Assembly (NCBI RefSeq): GCF_029016485.1
Contig: NZ_CP092107.1
Location: forward strand, 1,736,001 to 1,800,000
Length of the DNA: 64,000 nucleotides
Reading direction: 5' to 3'
Origin: Vibrio sp. JC009
Lineage (GTDB): Bacteria; Pseudomonadota; Gammaproteobacteria; Enterobacterales; Vibrionaceae
A program made the translations under genes and the position numbers. Within the stretch, counting starts at the first letter, position 1. Each line of letters begins with the position of its first letter. Below, piece by piece: positions 54,592-63,741 of the stretch. Below the pieces are notes generated by a model. It made no database searches and was not told the origin of the DNA. It worked only from the letters and a program-made list of their open reading frames with translations.

Positions 54592-56347
54592 AAAAGAGTT
54601 TGTCGCCCATTTTCTGAATATGAACCGCAAGTCGTATATTCTTGCGATTATTTTCATATTCCTTGTTAACTGGCTTCAGGTAGAAATTCCCCGCTATATT
54701 CAACTGGCGATAGATCTGATTGACGATGCGTCGGTAGCGGGTCATGAGCAGCTGACAACCTATGTCGAAATCGTTGTACTGATGGCGGTGGCAATGATCG
54801 GTATCCGTATTTTGTCGCGAATTTATGCGCTTAATCCCGGCCGTATTACGGAAGCAGCATTAAAAAACGATCTTCTGCAGAAGCTGAACCGTCTGCCAAA
54901 CAGTTTTCATGAGAAGTTTGCTTCGGGCAGGCTTATCTCCATTATAAACAATGACCTGATTGGTGTGCGCTTGCTGTTCGGGGCAGGGTTTTTGCAGTTC
55001 TTTAATGCCTTACTGGCACTCTCGTTAACCCCTTTATGGATGTGGCGTATTTCACCTGAGCTGACGCTTTACTCTGTTATCCCCATTGCCGTGGCATTTG
55101 TGATTTTCCGTATGGGTTTTACCCGGATGAAAAGCCTGAACATAGAACATATGCAAAGGCTGCAAAATCTTTCGGCTCAGCTGATGAATTTTCTGTCGGG
55201 TATCGATCTGATCAAAAATCAGCAGATGTCGCCCTGGGTAAAAGCGGAAGCTGAAAAGCTTAACCAGCAGTTGCTTCGCTGCCGGATGAAGATCACCCGT
55301 ATTCAGGTCTTTATCATGCCGGTTCTGGATTATGCCAATAACCTGATGAAAATCCTGATCCTCGGGCTTGGTGGTTACATGCTGATGAGCCAGCAACTGA
55401 CACTGGGTGAAATCACGGCCTTTCTGACCTATTCAGTGCTGCTGGCCATGCCGCTTATGCAACTGGGACGAATTGCTACTTTATATCAGCGTGGTATGGC
55501 AAGTATTGAAAGTGTTCAGACGATATTAAATGCTGAGATCCCGCAGCGGGATATTATTCCGCTTTCTCAAACTGATGTAGAAAGCCTTAAAGGTAAAACG
55601 CTGTCGGTCCGAAACTTGAGCTTCCGTTATCCGGGTGATGAGCGGTTAATTCTGGACGATATCAGCTTTGATATCCCGCCGGGTAAAAAAGTGGGTGTGC
55701 TGGGCAGTATAGGCTCAGGTAAAACTACACTGGTGAACTGCCTGAATCACCATCTTGATATCCCTTCTGAAACAGTATTTCTTGATGGCAAAGACGTGAC
55801 GACCTTTGCTCGCAACGATTTACGCCGTTATGTAAAAACAGTGACGCAGGACCCTTACCTGTTTTCGGCCACAGTTGAGGACAATATCCGATTTGGCAGC
55901 GCAAATGCCGGTATCGCAAAAGAGCAGGTTGATGAGGTATTAGCATTGAGTCAGCTTGCCGGTGATGTTTCCCGCTTTGAAAAGGGGGATCAGACTCTTG
56001 TTGGTGAGAAGGGCATTATGCTCTCCGGAGGTCAGAAGCAGCGGCTGAGTATTGCCCGCTCACTGCTTAAGCCGGGTGATCTCATCATTATGGATAACGT
56101 ACTTTCCGCTGTTGATTACGAAACCGAACGTAAGATTCTGGAAGGGCTGTTTGACCGACTGAAAAAACAGTCGGTTCTGGTGGTTTCTCACCGTGTTAAT
56201 GCTCTTGAATATATGGATGAAATTATTGTGCTGAATGAAGGCAAGATTATCGCTAAAGGTAATCACTCTGATCTGCTGAAAACCTGCCCTTATTACTACG
56301 AAACCTGGCAGCTGCAGCAGAACGAAACGGAGGCCAGAGCATGTTAA
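54584..56347 (+). CDS. ABC exporter half-transporter A (MdlA/YheI-like)
   Basis: A 587-residue fused membrane-ATPase exporter subunit: six TM helices to about residue 310, then Walker A LGSIGSGKTT, Q-loop TQDPYLFS, signature LSGGQKQRLSIARSLL and Walker B LIIMDNVLSAVD. The usual catalytic Glu after Walker B is Asn, so this ATP site should be inactive or slow, as in one half of heterodimeric exporters such as LmrCD, TM287/288 and MdlAB. It overlaps the next gene by seven bases. Substrate unknown; multidrug or lipid efflux is typical of the family. Confidence 0.9.
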   Translation: MTKKEFVAHFLNMNRKSYILAIIFIFLVNWLQVEIPRYIQLAIDLIDDASVAGHEQLTTYVEIVVLMAVAMIGIRILSRIYALNPGRITEAALKNDLLQKLNRLPNSFHEKFASGRLISIINNDLIGVRLLFGAGFLQFFNALLALSLTPLWMWRISPELTLYSVIPIAVAFVIFRMGFTRMKSLNIEHMQRLQNLSAQLMNFLSGIDLIKNQQMSPWVKAEAEKLNQQLLRCRMKITRIQVFIMPVLDYANNLMKILILGLGGYMLMSQQLTLGEITAFLTYSVLLAMPLMQLGRIATLYQRGMASIESVQTILNAEIPQRDIIPLSQTDVESLKGKTLSVRNLSFRYPGDERLILDDISFDIPPGKKVGVLGSIGSGKTTLVNCLNHHLDIPSETVFLDGKDVTTFARNDLRRYVKTVTQDPYLFSATVEDNIRFGSANAGIAKEQVDEVLALSQLAGDVSRFEKGDQTLVGEKGIMLSGGQKQRLSIARSLLKPGDLIIMDNVLSAVDYETERKILEGLFDRLKKQSVLVVSHRVNALEYMDEIIVLNEGKIIAKGNHSDLLKTCPYYYETWQLQQNETEARAC

Positions 56348-58125
56348 AGACAGTTGATATTCAGTATATAAAGCTCTTTGCCCGTTTTGCTAAAAAGTAT
56401 AAGCGTTCCGGGCTGCTTGGCATTGCTATGCTGCCGTTTTCGGTAATCACCAGCCTGCTTTTCCCGTGGCTGATTATTCAGGTGATTGACGTTCATCTGG
56501 CACAGGGAAATATGGAAGGACTTTGGTTACATGTTGTTTATCTGCTGCTTGTGCTGATAGCCAACTATGTTGTCGATACCACTTATTCATATAACCTGCG
56601 TAAAACCGGGCAGTACACGGTTACCGATATGCGCTCGGTACTTTTTGACCGTGTTCTTAAGCTGCCGCGTGGTTATTTTGATAATACGCCAACCGGAGTC
56701 ACGCTTTCCCGCTTAACCAGTGATCTGGAAACCATTGGTGACTCTTTTGTCCAGTCGATGGTTGGCCTGGTAAAAGACTCCATCAATACCGTAGCTCTGC
56801 TGGTGATGATGCTGTTTATCGACTGGAAGCTGACTCTGGTTGTTCTGGTTGTTATGCCGCCGGTGATGTATCTCACTATGAATATCCGTAACCGTCTGCG
56901 TGAAAAACATCTGGCTGCACGCTCGGCTCTGGCCCGTGGTATCGGTTTTTTGCAGGAAGCTCTGCTTGGCGTGAAAACGGTTCAGTTATACCGCGCCGAA
57001 GAAGAGGTAGAAACCAAATACAAAGGTTATACCGAAGAGTTTCTGAAAGCCCAGATGAAAGCCAACAAATATGATGCGGTGCTGTTTGCCTTTATCTCCG
57101 GTGTCACCTCCATCACCATGGCGCTGATGATCTGGTACGGCTCCGGTCAGGTGATTCAGGATACTCTGACGCTTGGTGTATTGATCGCCTTTATCAACAC
57201 GCTGGAAAAAGTCTTTGTGCCAATCCGGGACTTCACTTCGCAGATCGCTTCTATTCAGACCTCCCTTGCGGCCTTTGATCATATTGAAGAGCTCTTTATC
57301 GAACCGACGGAAGAAGAGGGGCGGGATTTACATCCGGCGCATAAAGTGAAAGATGCGCTCAATGAGTTTGTCAGTCTTGAGTTTAAAAATGTCAGCTTCC
57401 GTTACAATGAGGATTCACCTTATGTGCTGAATAACGTGTCATTTATACTGGAAAAAGGTCATCAGATCGCACTGGTTGGCTCAACCGGTTCTGGCAAATC
57501 AACGATTCTTCGCTTGATCTCTAAAACCTATCAGGATTACGAAGGCAGCATTTTATTAAATGGAATCGAGCTTTCAGAGGTGTCGATTGAAGACTCCATG
57601 CATCTGTTTTCACTGATGATGCAGGATGTTTTCCTGTTTGAAGAGAGCGTTCAGTTTAATATCGCTTTGGGCAAAGAGACTATTTCACGTGAGCATGTTG
57701 AGCAGGCCGCCCAATATGTCTATGCCGATAGTTTTATCGAACAATTACCGGAGAGTTATGATTTCCACTTGGATAAAAACGGCTCGAACCTTTCAGTGGG
57801 TCAGACTCAGCTTATCTCTTTTGCCCGTGCGGTAGCCCAGGGCGGACAGGTAATGATGCTGGATGAGGCCACCAGTTCTGTCGACTCCATTACCGAAGAT
57901 TTGATCCAGAAGGCAATGCAGCGCCTGTTTAAGGAAAAAACCGTTATTGCCATTGCTCACCGCCTGAGCACGGTGCGCCACTCAGATATGATTCTGGTGC
58001 TGGAGAAAGGAGAGGTTGTTGAACGGGGAAACCATCATGAACTGGTTACCCACAATGGTGTTTACGCCGGTTTGCTGAATGAATCCCTCGCGCAGGAGCC
58101 AGAGCCGCAGATGGTGACTGCGTAA
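56341..58125 (+). CDS. ABC exporter half-transporter B (MdlB/YheH-like)
   Basis: A 594-residue partner of the preceding subunit. Six TM helices, PRGYFDNTPTGVTLSRLTSD coupling region, Walker A VGSTGSGKST, signature NLSVGQTQLISFARAV and an intact Walker B with Glu (VMMLDEATSSVD), then the switch His in IAIAHRLST. The pair therefore has one consensus and one degenerate catalytic Glu. A terminator follows about 20 bases later. Confidence 0.9.
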   Translation: MLKTVDIQYIKLFARFAKKYKRSGLLGIAMLPFSVITSLLFPWLIIQVIDVHLAQGNMEGLWLHVVYLLLVLIANYVVDTTYSYNLRKTGQYTVTDMRSVLFDRVLKLPRGYFDNTPTGVTLSRLTSDLETIGDSFVQSMVGLVKDSINTVALLVMMLFIDWKLTLVVLVVMPPVMYLTMNIRNRLREKHLAARSALARGIGFLQEALLGVKTVQLYRAEEEVETKYKGYTEEFLKAQMKANKYDAVLFAFISGVTSITMALMIWYGSGQVIQDTLTLGVLIAFINTLEKVFVPIRDFTSQIASIQTSLAAFDHIEELFIEPTEEEGRDLHPAHKVKDALNEFVSLEFKNVSFRYNEDSPYVLNNVSFILEKGHQIALVGSTGSGKSTILRLISKTYQDYEGSILLNGIELSEVSIEDSMHLFSLMMQDVFLFEESVQFNIALGKETISREHVEQAAQYVYADSFIEQLPESYDFHLDKNGSNLSVGQTQLISFARAVAQGGQVMMLDEATSSVDSITEDLIQKAMQRLFKEKTVIAIAHRLSTVRHSDMILVLEKGEVVERGNHHELVTHNGVYAGLLNESLAQEPEPQMVTA

Positions 58126-58145
58126 TAAAATTTGCTTTCTGAATT

Positions 58146-58183
58146 TGCTGAGCAGTTCGTTGATGGACGCTCAGCATTTTTGT
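58146..58183 (+). terminator. Terminator after the ABC exporter operon
   Basis: TGCTGAGC and GCTCAGCA arms around 15 bases, followed by TTTTTGTTT. Confidence 0.85.
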
Positions 58184-58522
58184 TTAGCGGCAATCGTCCC
58201 CCTAATTGCTTGGATTGGTATCATATAAGGGGCGGTACAGAGTTCTCACCTGATAACCACCACCATTTTAGTGGCCCCTTCCGACAAATTTTTTCAATTA
58301 ATGAAACGCAATGACGACAACGATCACACTATTTATTGCTCGCCCTTTTATTGTGTCGGAACCAATGTCACATTTGCCATCTATGCATCTGGGTTGCTAT
58401 TGAATTATCGGCAGAAGTGAACTATGCGCTTGAGGCAAGTGATTGTGAAAACTTATACCAATACATAATAGTTCTGTAGCCAATATTGTTTTAATCGGTC
58501 AGTTACTCTTTTTGAGGTTGTA
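58184..58522. other. Intergenic region before the chemoreceptor gene
   Basis: 339 bases without a supported gene or known riboswitch motif. It presumably holds the chemoreceptor promoter near its right end, which is AT-rich. Confidence 0.4.
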
Positions 58523-60268
58523 ATGAGTATAAAAAAACTATTAATAACAGGCATCATGCTGTCCCTGGCGGCGCTAATGTTGCTGGTGGGCATGTTGTAT
58601 ATCACAACACAAAAGCACGATGAGCTTTATCAGAGCCAGGTAGAGCGATATCACTCTTATCTGCTTGCAGATGAGTTACGCCAGAGTTCTGATGACTTAA
58701 CTCGCTTAGCGCGAACCTATGTTATGACAGGAGATGACAAGTACGAGAAAATGTACTGGGATATTCTGGCTATCCGCAATGGCGATAAAGCTCGCCCTCA
58801 GCATATGGAACGGATTTACTGGGATTTAGTGCTGAACTATGGCGAAAAGCCGAGCCCGGATGGTAACAGAGAATCTCTTCAGTCTCTGATGCAAAAGGCG
58901 GGCTTTACTCAGCAGGAGTTTGACCGTCTGACTCAAGCGCAAAATAATTCAGATGGTTTAGTCACGACCGAGACCATTGCAATGAATGCCGTAAAAGGGC
59001 TTTACGATAACGGTAACGGAAACTACACAAAACGCGCTGAGCCGGATTTGGAAATGGCCAGACGCATTATGCACGATAGCCAATATCATAAAGATAAAGC
59101 CAACATTATGGCTCCGGTTAACGAGTTCTTGCGCCTGCTTGATGAAAGAACATCTAATAAAGTAGAAACAAACAAAGCGGAAGTGACTCAATACGAAAAT
59201 ATTCTTCTGATTTGTTTTGCAATTGCTATTGCTACTATCCTTGTCTCATTCCGTATTATCTATCGCAAAATTATGATTCAGATTGGTGGTGAACCGGCTC
59301 ATGTTCTCAGTTCAATGAATCAAATTGCCGACGGAACACTTAATTACTCTGAAAGCTCAAATAAGTACTCTCGCTACGGGTTATCAGAGGGGCTTTCGGC
59401 AATGTCCGTTACACTGAACGACACCATTGCTAATGTGAAGTATTCTGCGAATGATGTTGCAAAAGCAGCGGAAGATATGTCGGTAATCAGTAATCAGGCG
59501 AATAGCAATGCTTCACAGCAGCTTACCGATATTGAACAGGTAGCCACGGCAATGAATCAGATGTCCTCAACTGTTGGAGAGGTAGCTCAGAGCGCAGAAC
59601 AGACTTCTCAGTCAGTGGACACGGCTAATACTCAGGTGGAAAAAGTAAATGAAGTCGTTATCAGTGTTATCGATAACGTTCGTATCCTGTCTGAAGAAGT
59701 CAATTCCATCTCAGAGGTAATTAAAGAACTGAATCATGAAACGGATAATATCGATTCCGTGCTGAATGTGATTGGTGATATTGCCGACCAGACGAACCTT
59801 CTTGCATTAAACGCTGCAATTGAAGCTGCCCGTGCCGGTGAACAAGGAAGAGGGTTTGCCGTTGTAGCTGACGAAGTCAGGAGCCTTGCAAGCAGAACTC
59901 AGACTTCTACTGCTGAAATTCAGGAAATTATCACTAGCTTGCAAGCTGGTGCGGGCAGGGCAACAGAAGCCATGCAAAAGGGACTTGATCGCGTTGCTGT
60001 AACTGTCTCTGATGTAGAAACCGTAGGTGTTAACCTTGAAGAAGTTGCGTCATCTGTTGCGGATATTAATGAGAAGACACTGTTGATTGCCAGCGCTTCA
60101 AGCGAACAGCAGTCTGTTGCGGAAGAAGTTAACCGCAATCTTCAGCGAATTAACCAGGTTGCGAACGAATCCGTTAGTGGCTCAAATCAAATTGCACAAT
60201 CGAGTGGTCAATTAACAGAACTGGCATTTAACCTTCAGAGCTTAGTTGCGAAGTTTAATACCAAATAG
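58523..60268 (+). CDS. Methyl-accepting chemotaxis protein
   Basis: A 581-residue chemoreceptor. TM1 is at residues 8-28 and TM2 near 228-250. The periplasmic part between them, about 200 residues, has no Cache signature and is mostly helical ([40 protein letters not shown]), a four-helix-bundle-type sensor. A HAMP-like linker leads to a full signalling domain with [19 protein letters not shown] and [10 protein letters not shown]. No C-terminal pentapeptide for CheR is evident. The ligand is unknown. Confidence 0.92.
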   Translation: MSIKKLLITGIMLSLAALMLLVGMLYITTQKHDELYQSQVERYHSYLLADELRQSSDDLTRLARTYVMTGDDKYEKMYWDILAIRNGDKARPQHMERIYWDLVLNYGEKPSPDGNRESLQSLMQKAGFTQQEFDRLTQAQNNSDGLVTTETIAMNAVKGLYDNGNGNYTKRAEPDLEMARRIMHDSQYHKDKANIMAPVNEFLRLLDERTSNKVETNKAEVTQYENILLICFAIAIATILVSFRIIYRKIMIQIGGEPAHVLSSMNQIADGTLNYSESSNKYSRYGLSEGLSAMSVTLNDTIANVKYSANDVAKAAEDMSVISNQANSNASQQLTDIEQVATAMNQMSSTVGEVAQSAEQTSQSVDTANTQVEKVNEVVISVIDNVRILSEEVNSISEVIKELNHETDNIDSVLNVIGDIADQTNLLALNAAIEAARAGEQGRGFAVVADEVRSLASRTQTSTAEIQEIITSLQAGAGRATEAMQKGLDRVAVTVSDVETVGVNLEEVASSVADINEKTLLIASASSEQQSVAEEVNRNLQRINQVANESVSGSNQIAQSSGQLTELAFNLQSLVAKFNTK

Positions 60269-60282
60269 ACCTTATCAGACGT

Positions 60283-60313
60283 AGTAAGGAGCACTTCTCA
60301 GGTGCTCCTTACT
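60283..60313 (+). terminator. Probable terminator after the chemoreceptor gene
   Basis: AGTAAGGAGCAC and GTGCTCCTTACT, a 12-bp perfect stem with a 7-base loop. The T-run is poor, so termination efficiency is uncertain. Confidence 0.65.
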
Positions 60314-60444
60314 GGTCAATTTACCTGGCTTTACACAACTTGACTCTCCTTTACATACCAACGCATAAACTTCAATCAGGACATTACTCACGTTTAACCC
60401 CGTATTAACCTCCTTCTTGCTAGTTTTGTATAGGAGATTTCCTT

Positions 60445-61281
60445 ATGAGGCTTAGTCAAATGAAGTATAAGCTTGCTGAAAATTATGTGTTTTATCCGGA
60501 AAAGAATAGTCTGGTTGATTGTCTGGATGAAAACGAGTTCCTGATCGGGAACAACGAAAGTCGGTTGTTATTACTGCTTTTACAGAACCACGGGCAGGTT
60601 GTTACCAGAGCTCATATTCAGAAATTCGTATGGGAAGACCTGGGATTTCGGGTTGACAGCTCAAGTCTGACTCAGGCGGTTTCTAATCTAAGAAAAACTT
60701 TGGGGGATTCACCTCAATCCCCCCGGTTTATTACAACCGTCCCTAAAATTGGATATAAATTTATATCCCCCGTAGATAAACTCATACCTGATAGCGCAAT
60801 TGCCGAGGAGATATTGCCAGTAGGTATCAAAGCCACTTCAGAAGTAAGTGACTCAAGGTTTCAAGTAAAGCCATTCACCGAAAAACTGAAAAACTGGCGT
60901 CCGGGGATGTATATGCTGTTAGCATTACTTTTTCCTTTTGCTACTTTTGGGTTGATGTCACCAGCAAAGCCGAACTATGTTGCCATTGATACTGTTAATG
61001 GAATTTCTGTAAAGTCCCTTGAAGGAAATATCATTGGGGAGCACTGGGTTAAGCCATTAAAGCAGTGTGTTTCATGGTATTTTGAACATCAAATCGATGG
61101 GCGTCTTCCTGATGAAATTATTGCAGTGGCAGGCATGGAGAACAAACTGATACTTAATTACGTTTATAGCCAAGAGTTATCGCATTATAACTTCACTATG
61201 CACCTTCTAGCTGATAAAGGAGACCGCTACAGCCTATGCAGTAAGGAAGACAACTATGTGGGTAAAGGGGATATGCTGTGA
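60445..61281 (+). CDS. ToxR-like transmembrane transcriptional activator
   Basis: A 278-residue membrane-anchored regulator. The N-terminal OmpR-type winged helix reads FLIGNNESRLLLLLLQNHGQVVTRAHIQKFVW, SSSLTQAVSNLRKTLGDS and FITTVPKIGYKFI, very close to ToxR. A TM helix near residues 151-172 precedes a periplasmic domain with two cysteines, as in ToxR. It overlaps the downstream toxS-like gene by four bases. A paralogue of the core ToxR is likely. AGGAG precedes the ATG. Confidence 0.9.
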   Translation: MRLSQMKYKLAENYVFYPEKNSLVDCLDENEFLIGNNESRLLLLLLQNHGQVVTRAHIQKFVWEDLGFRVDSSSLTQAVSNLRKTLGDSPQSPRFITTVPKIGYKFISPVDKLIPDSAIAEEILPVGIKATSEVSDSRFQVKPFTEKLKNWRPGMYMLLALLFPFATFGLMSPAKPNYVAIDTVNGISVKSLEGNIIGEHWVKPLKQCVSWYFEHQIDGRLPDEIIAVAGMENKLILNYVYSQELSHYNFTMHLLADKGDRYSLCSKEDNYVGKGDML

Positions 61282-61784
61282 GAAGAAACATCACACTGTG
61301 CATACTCTTTATATCAGTTGCTGTTAGCCTTTTTCTGTATTTCCTGTCTTGGAACAGACTGGAAGCAGTGCTTACGTCCAAAGAGTGGAAGCATAGCGCT
61401 GTAATAATGTTTCCATCAAATATGAACACAGAACCTGATAATACGTACCTGCCAATTGGGCAGATACATATCCATTCAACAGCCCGCTACTTATCCAACG
61501 GTACTTATGTAAAAAGTTCCGCTCTGGATCTTTACCTGCATCAAGAGCGCGAGATAGGAAGACCTGATTCGATAATCAGAATATCAGAATCCGGAACCTG
61601 GCAACTGATAGACAATTATTTGTTCATTCATCAGACTGAAATTCAGGAATTACCTGTTATGAAGGACTCTGTTCTTTCTACAATTCAGACTCAGGAAATT
61701 AAAGAACGTTATGTTATTGAAGGGCAGCAGAGCAAACGAATAGATATTCTTAGTGAAAACTCTTTACTGATCACTAGTACCTAA
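61278..61784 (+). CDS. ToxS-like chaperone, C terminus cut by an IS630 element
   Basis: A 168-residue inner-membrane protein with an N-terminal TM helix (ITLCILFISVAVSLFLYFL) and a periplasmic domain, in the position and size of ToxS, which stabilises ToxR. The start is GTG inside the toxR-like stop codon. The last codons ACT-AGT-ACC-TAA come from the IS630 left end. Removing the element restores ITSLNQNSQILYAD and a stop at 63604-63606, so eleven native residues are replaced by one. The shortened protein may still fold. Confidence 0.82.
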   Translation: MRRNITLCILFISVAVSLFLYFLSWNRLEAVLTSKEWKHSAVIMFPSNMNTEPDNTYLPIGQIHIHSTARYLSNGTYVKSSALDLYLHQEREIGRPDSIIRISESGTWQLIDNYLFIHQTEIQELPVMKDSVLSTIQTQEIKERYVIEGQQSKRIDILSENSLLITST

Positions 61785-61860
61785 ACACAGAAGTTATGAT
61801 CGATTGAATTTAGTACACCAAGGTGGTGTCTCACCTCTTTGGTGCACTAAAGCTGCATAA

Positions 61861-62394
61861 TTAAATAACCGGTATCTGGGAGTCAGGCAAAGTCACCCGA
61901 ATACTTCGCGGTTTACGCGGCTGTTTTTCAATAAGCCCTTTTTTCTCCAGGTTTTTAATCATCTGATTAACAGTGGGAGCGGTTACTTTAAAGTAGTGCT
62001 CCATTTCGGCATAAGCCGGAGGAAAGCCACGAATCTTGGTGTATTGATGAATAAAAGCCAGATATTGACCTTGTTTCTCCGTGTACGGAATATCCGGCGG
62101 CTCCGGTAGCGATAATAATAGTTCAGCCGGAACATTAACAAAAAGACTTCGGGCAACACCGGGGGACTTAATTATCCACTTTTTCTTTTCCAGATTTTTT
62201 ATCATTTGATTCACTGTAGGAGCTGTGACTTTGAAGTAAGCCTGGATATCAGCGAAGGCTGGCGGGATCCCTCTCAATCGTGTGTACTCGAGAATATAAG
62301 TCAGATATTTTCGTTCTTTTTCCGTAAATGAGTAATTTTCAGGGTCAGGGATCGACACAGCAAGCCTTTTGTGATCAAGTATGGTGGTTATCAA
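61861..62394 (-). CDS. Passenger protein with two tandem LexA-type winged helices
   Basis: A 177-residue protein made of an internal duplication. Residues 20-85 (FTEKERKYLTYILEYTRLRGIPPAFADIQAYFKVTAPTVNQMIKNLEKKKWI) repeat at about 100-165 (YTEKQGQYLAFIHQYTKIRGFPPAYAEMEHYFKVTAPTVNQMIKNLEKKGLI). The pattern is that of the LexA N-terminal DNA-binding domain, but no LexA protease domain follows. It is divergent from the transposase with only 15 bases between starts, so it probably represses transposase expression. A stem-loop at 61811-61851 follows its stop. Confidence 0.75.
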   Translation of the reverse strand: MITTILDHKRLAVSIPDPENYSFTEKERKYLTYILEYTRLRGIPPAFADIQAYFKVTAPTVNQMIKNLEKKKWIIKSPGVARSLFVNVPAELLLSLPEPPDIPYTEKQGQYLAFIHQYTKIRGFPPAYAEMEHYFKVTAPTVNQMIKNLEKKGLIEKQPRKPRSIRVTLPDSQIPVI

Positions 62395-62409
62395 TACCGA
62401 GATTGTGCC

Positions 62410-63528
62410 ATGAATGTCAAATACGTTGTAGAGCTGAGTAATGAAGAACGAGATACGTTAATAAAACTCACGTCAAAAGGTAAGGAAAGCGCCAGAAAAC
62501 TCAAAAGAGCCCAACTGTTATTACTTGCCGATGACGGCAAGCAAGACAAAGACATTGTCGAACTGCTTCATATCAGTACATCAACCATTTACCGGACCAA
62601 GAAACGATTTGTCGAAGAGGGTTTGCCTGAAGCTTTGAATGAAGGAAGAAGAACAGGTTGCCCGCGCAAGCTCGATGCTGTCAGTGATGCATTGTTGACG
62701 GCCATTGCCTGTAGTGAGCCACCAGAAGGTTGTGGCCGGTGGACATTAAACCTAATCGCCGATGAATTTATGGCCTTGGTGGAAGGAGAATCGATATCAG
62801 TTGAGACGATTCGAAGGCAGCTCAAGAGCAACGATTTGAAACCCTGGCAGAAAAAGATGTGGTGCGTTGGTGATATGAATGCCGAATATATTGCCCGCAT
62901 GGAGCATGTGCTTGACTTGTACAGTCGTCCAGCTATTCCCGATGAACCACTAATCAACTTTGATGAGGCGATGAAACAATTGGTGGCAGATATTAAGCCA
63001 TCAACTCAGGCTAAGTCAGGGCAACCTCCGAGAGAAGACTATGAATACAAGCGAGTGGCGGTGGCTAATCTGTTCATGTTTTATGACTGTCACCGAGGGT
63101 GGAGAAAAGTCAAAGAAACAGAAAATAAAAAGGCTGAGGACTTTGCACAATGTATGAAGGAGTTGGTGGATATCCACTACCCTGAAGCTAAGAAAATTCA
63201 TGTCGTGATGGACAACTTTGGCACGCATACAGAGGCTTCACTCTATAAGGCATTTGAACCAGCAGAGGCCCGGAGGCTTCTGAGCCAATTGGAATTTCAC
63301 TATACCCCTAAGCATGCCAGTTGGCTGAATAAAGTGGAAATTGAAATAGGGGTCATGAACAGACAATGTCTGAATCAAAGGATCCCGACATGGGAGAAAT
63401 TACGCAATGAACTGGATGCGTGGGAAACGCGAAGGAATCAGGAAAAAGCTTCTATCAACTGGCAGTTTGACATAGAAGCAGCACGAGAAAAGTTCACCAA
63501 AGCCTACGCCAAACTACGAAAGAAATAG
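62410..63528 (+). CDS. IS630-family transposase
   Basis: A 372-residue Tc1/mariner-like transposase. The N-terminal HTH (KQDKDIVELLHISTSTIYRTKKRFVEEGL) is followed by a DDE_3 domain: Asp in INFDEAM, Asp in VVMDNFGTHT and Glu in HASWLNKVEIEIGVMNRQCL. The start at 62410 is chosen because the frame upstream lies in the passenger gene. The gene appears intact. Confidence 0.9.
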   Translation: MNVKYVVELSNEERDTLIKLTSKGKESARKLKRAQLLLLADDGKQDKDIVELLHISTSTIYRTKKRFVEEGLPEALNEGRRTGCPRKLDAVSDALLTAIACSEPPEGCGRWTLNLIADEFMALVEGESISVETIRRQLKSNDLKPWQKKMWCVGDMNAEYIARMEHVLDLYSRPAIPDEPLINFDEAMKQLVADIKPSTQAKSGQPPREDYEYKRVAVANLFMFYDCHRGWRKVKETENKKAEDFAQCMKELVDIHYPEAKKIHVVMDNFGTHTEASLYKAFEPAEARRLLSQLEFHYTPKHASWLNKVEIEIGVMNRQCLNQRIPTWEKLRNELDAWETRRNQEKASINWQFDIEAAREKFTKAYAKLRKK

Positions 63529-63567
63529 CGTAGGCTCAATATGTCAGAACTTATGTGTCGGAGTACT

Positions 63568-63606
63568 AGTCTGAATCAGAATTCTCAGATTCTATACGCA
63601 GATTAA
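63568..63606 (+). pseudogene. Detached 3' end of the toxS-like gene
   Basis: AGT-CTG-AAT... to TAA at 63604-63606 encodes SLNQNSQILYAD, the natural C terminus of the interrupted gene, now separated by the IS630 element. Confidence 0.75.
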
Positions 63607-63741
63607 ACCACTCTGATTCAATTGGTTGTAACTATTGCCAACAGCTAATATCTGAGCTGCAATTCTATCCGTTGGCCAAAGTTTTTCACCGGCTCACAGT
63701 GCTATACTACTTCTAGTATATAGCTTATATAGGCTCCTTGT

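Larger units (their letters stand above)
61777..63566 (+). mobile_element. IS630-family element (1.79 kb) with a passenger gene
   Basis: The ends read GTACCTAAACACAGAAGTTATGA (left, 61777-61799) and, on the other strand, GTACTCCGACACATAAGTTCTGA (right), an imperfect inverted repeat. TA flanks both sides (61775-61776 and 63567-63568) within CTAG, the known target preference and duplication of IS630. Inside are a transposase gene and a divergent gene with two wHTH domains. Its left 79 bases recur alone at 21338-21416. Confidence 0.85.

Noticed and set aside
58184..58522. c-di-GMP riboswitch before the chemoreceptor gene
   Set aside because: The conserved GEMM core sequences were not found.
61861..62394. 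LexA repressor
   Set aside because: Two LexA-like DNA-binding units are present but the S24 protease domain and cleavage site are absent, and the gene lies inside an insertion sequence.
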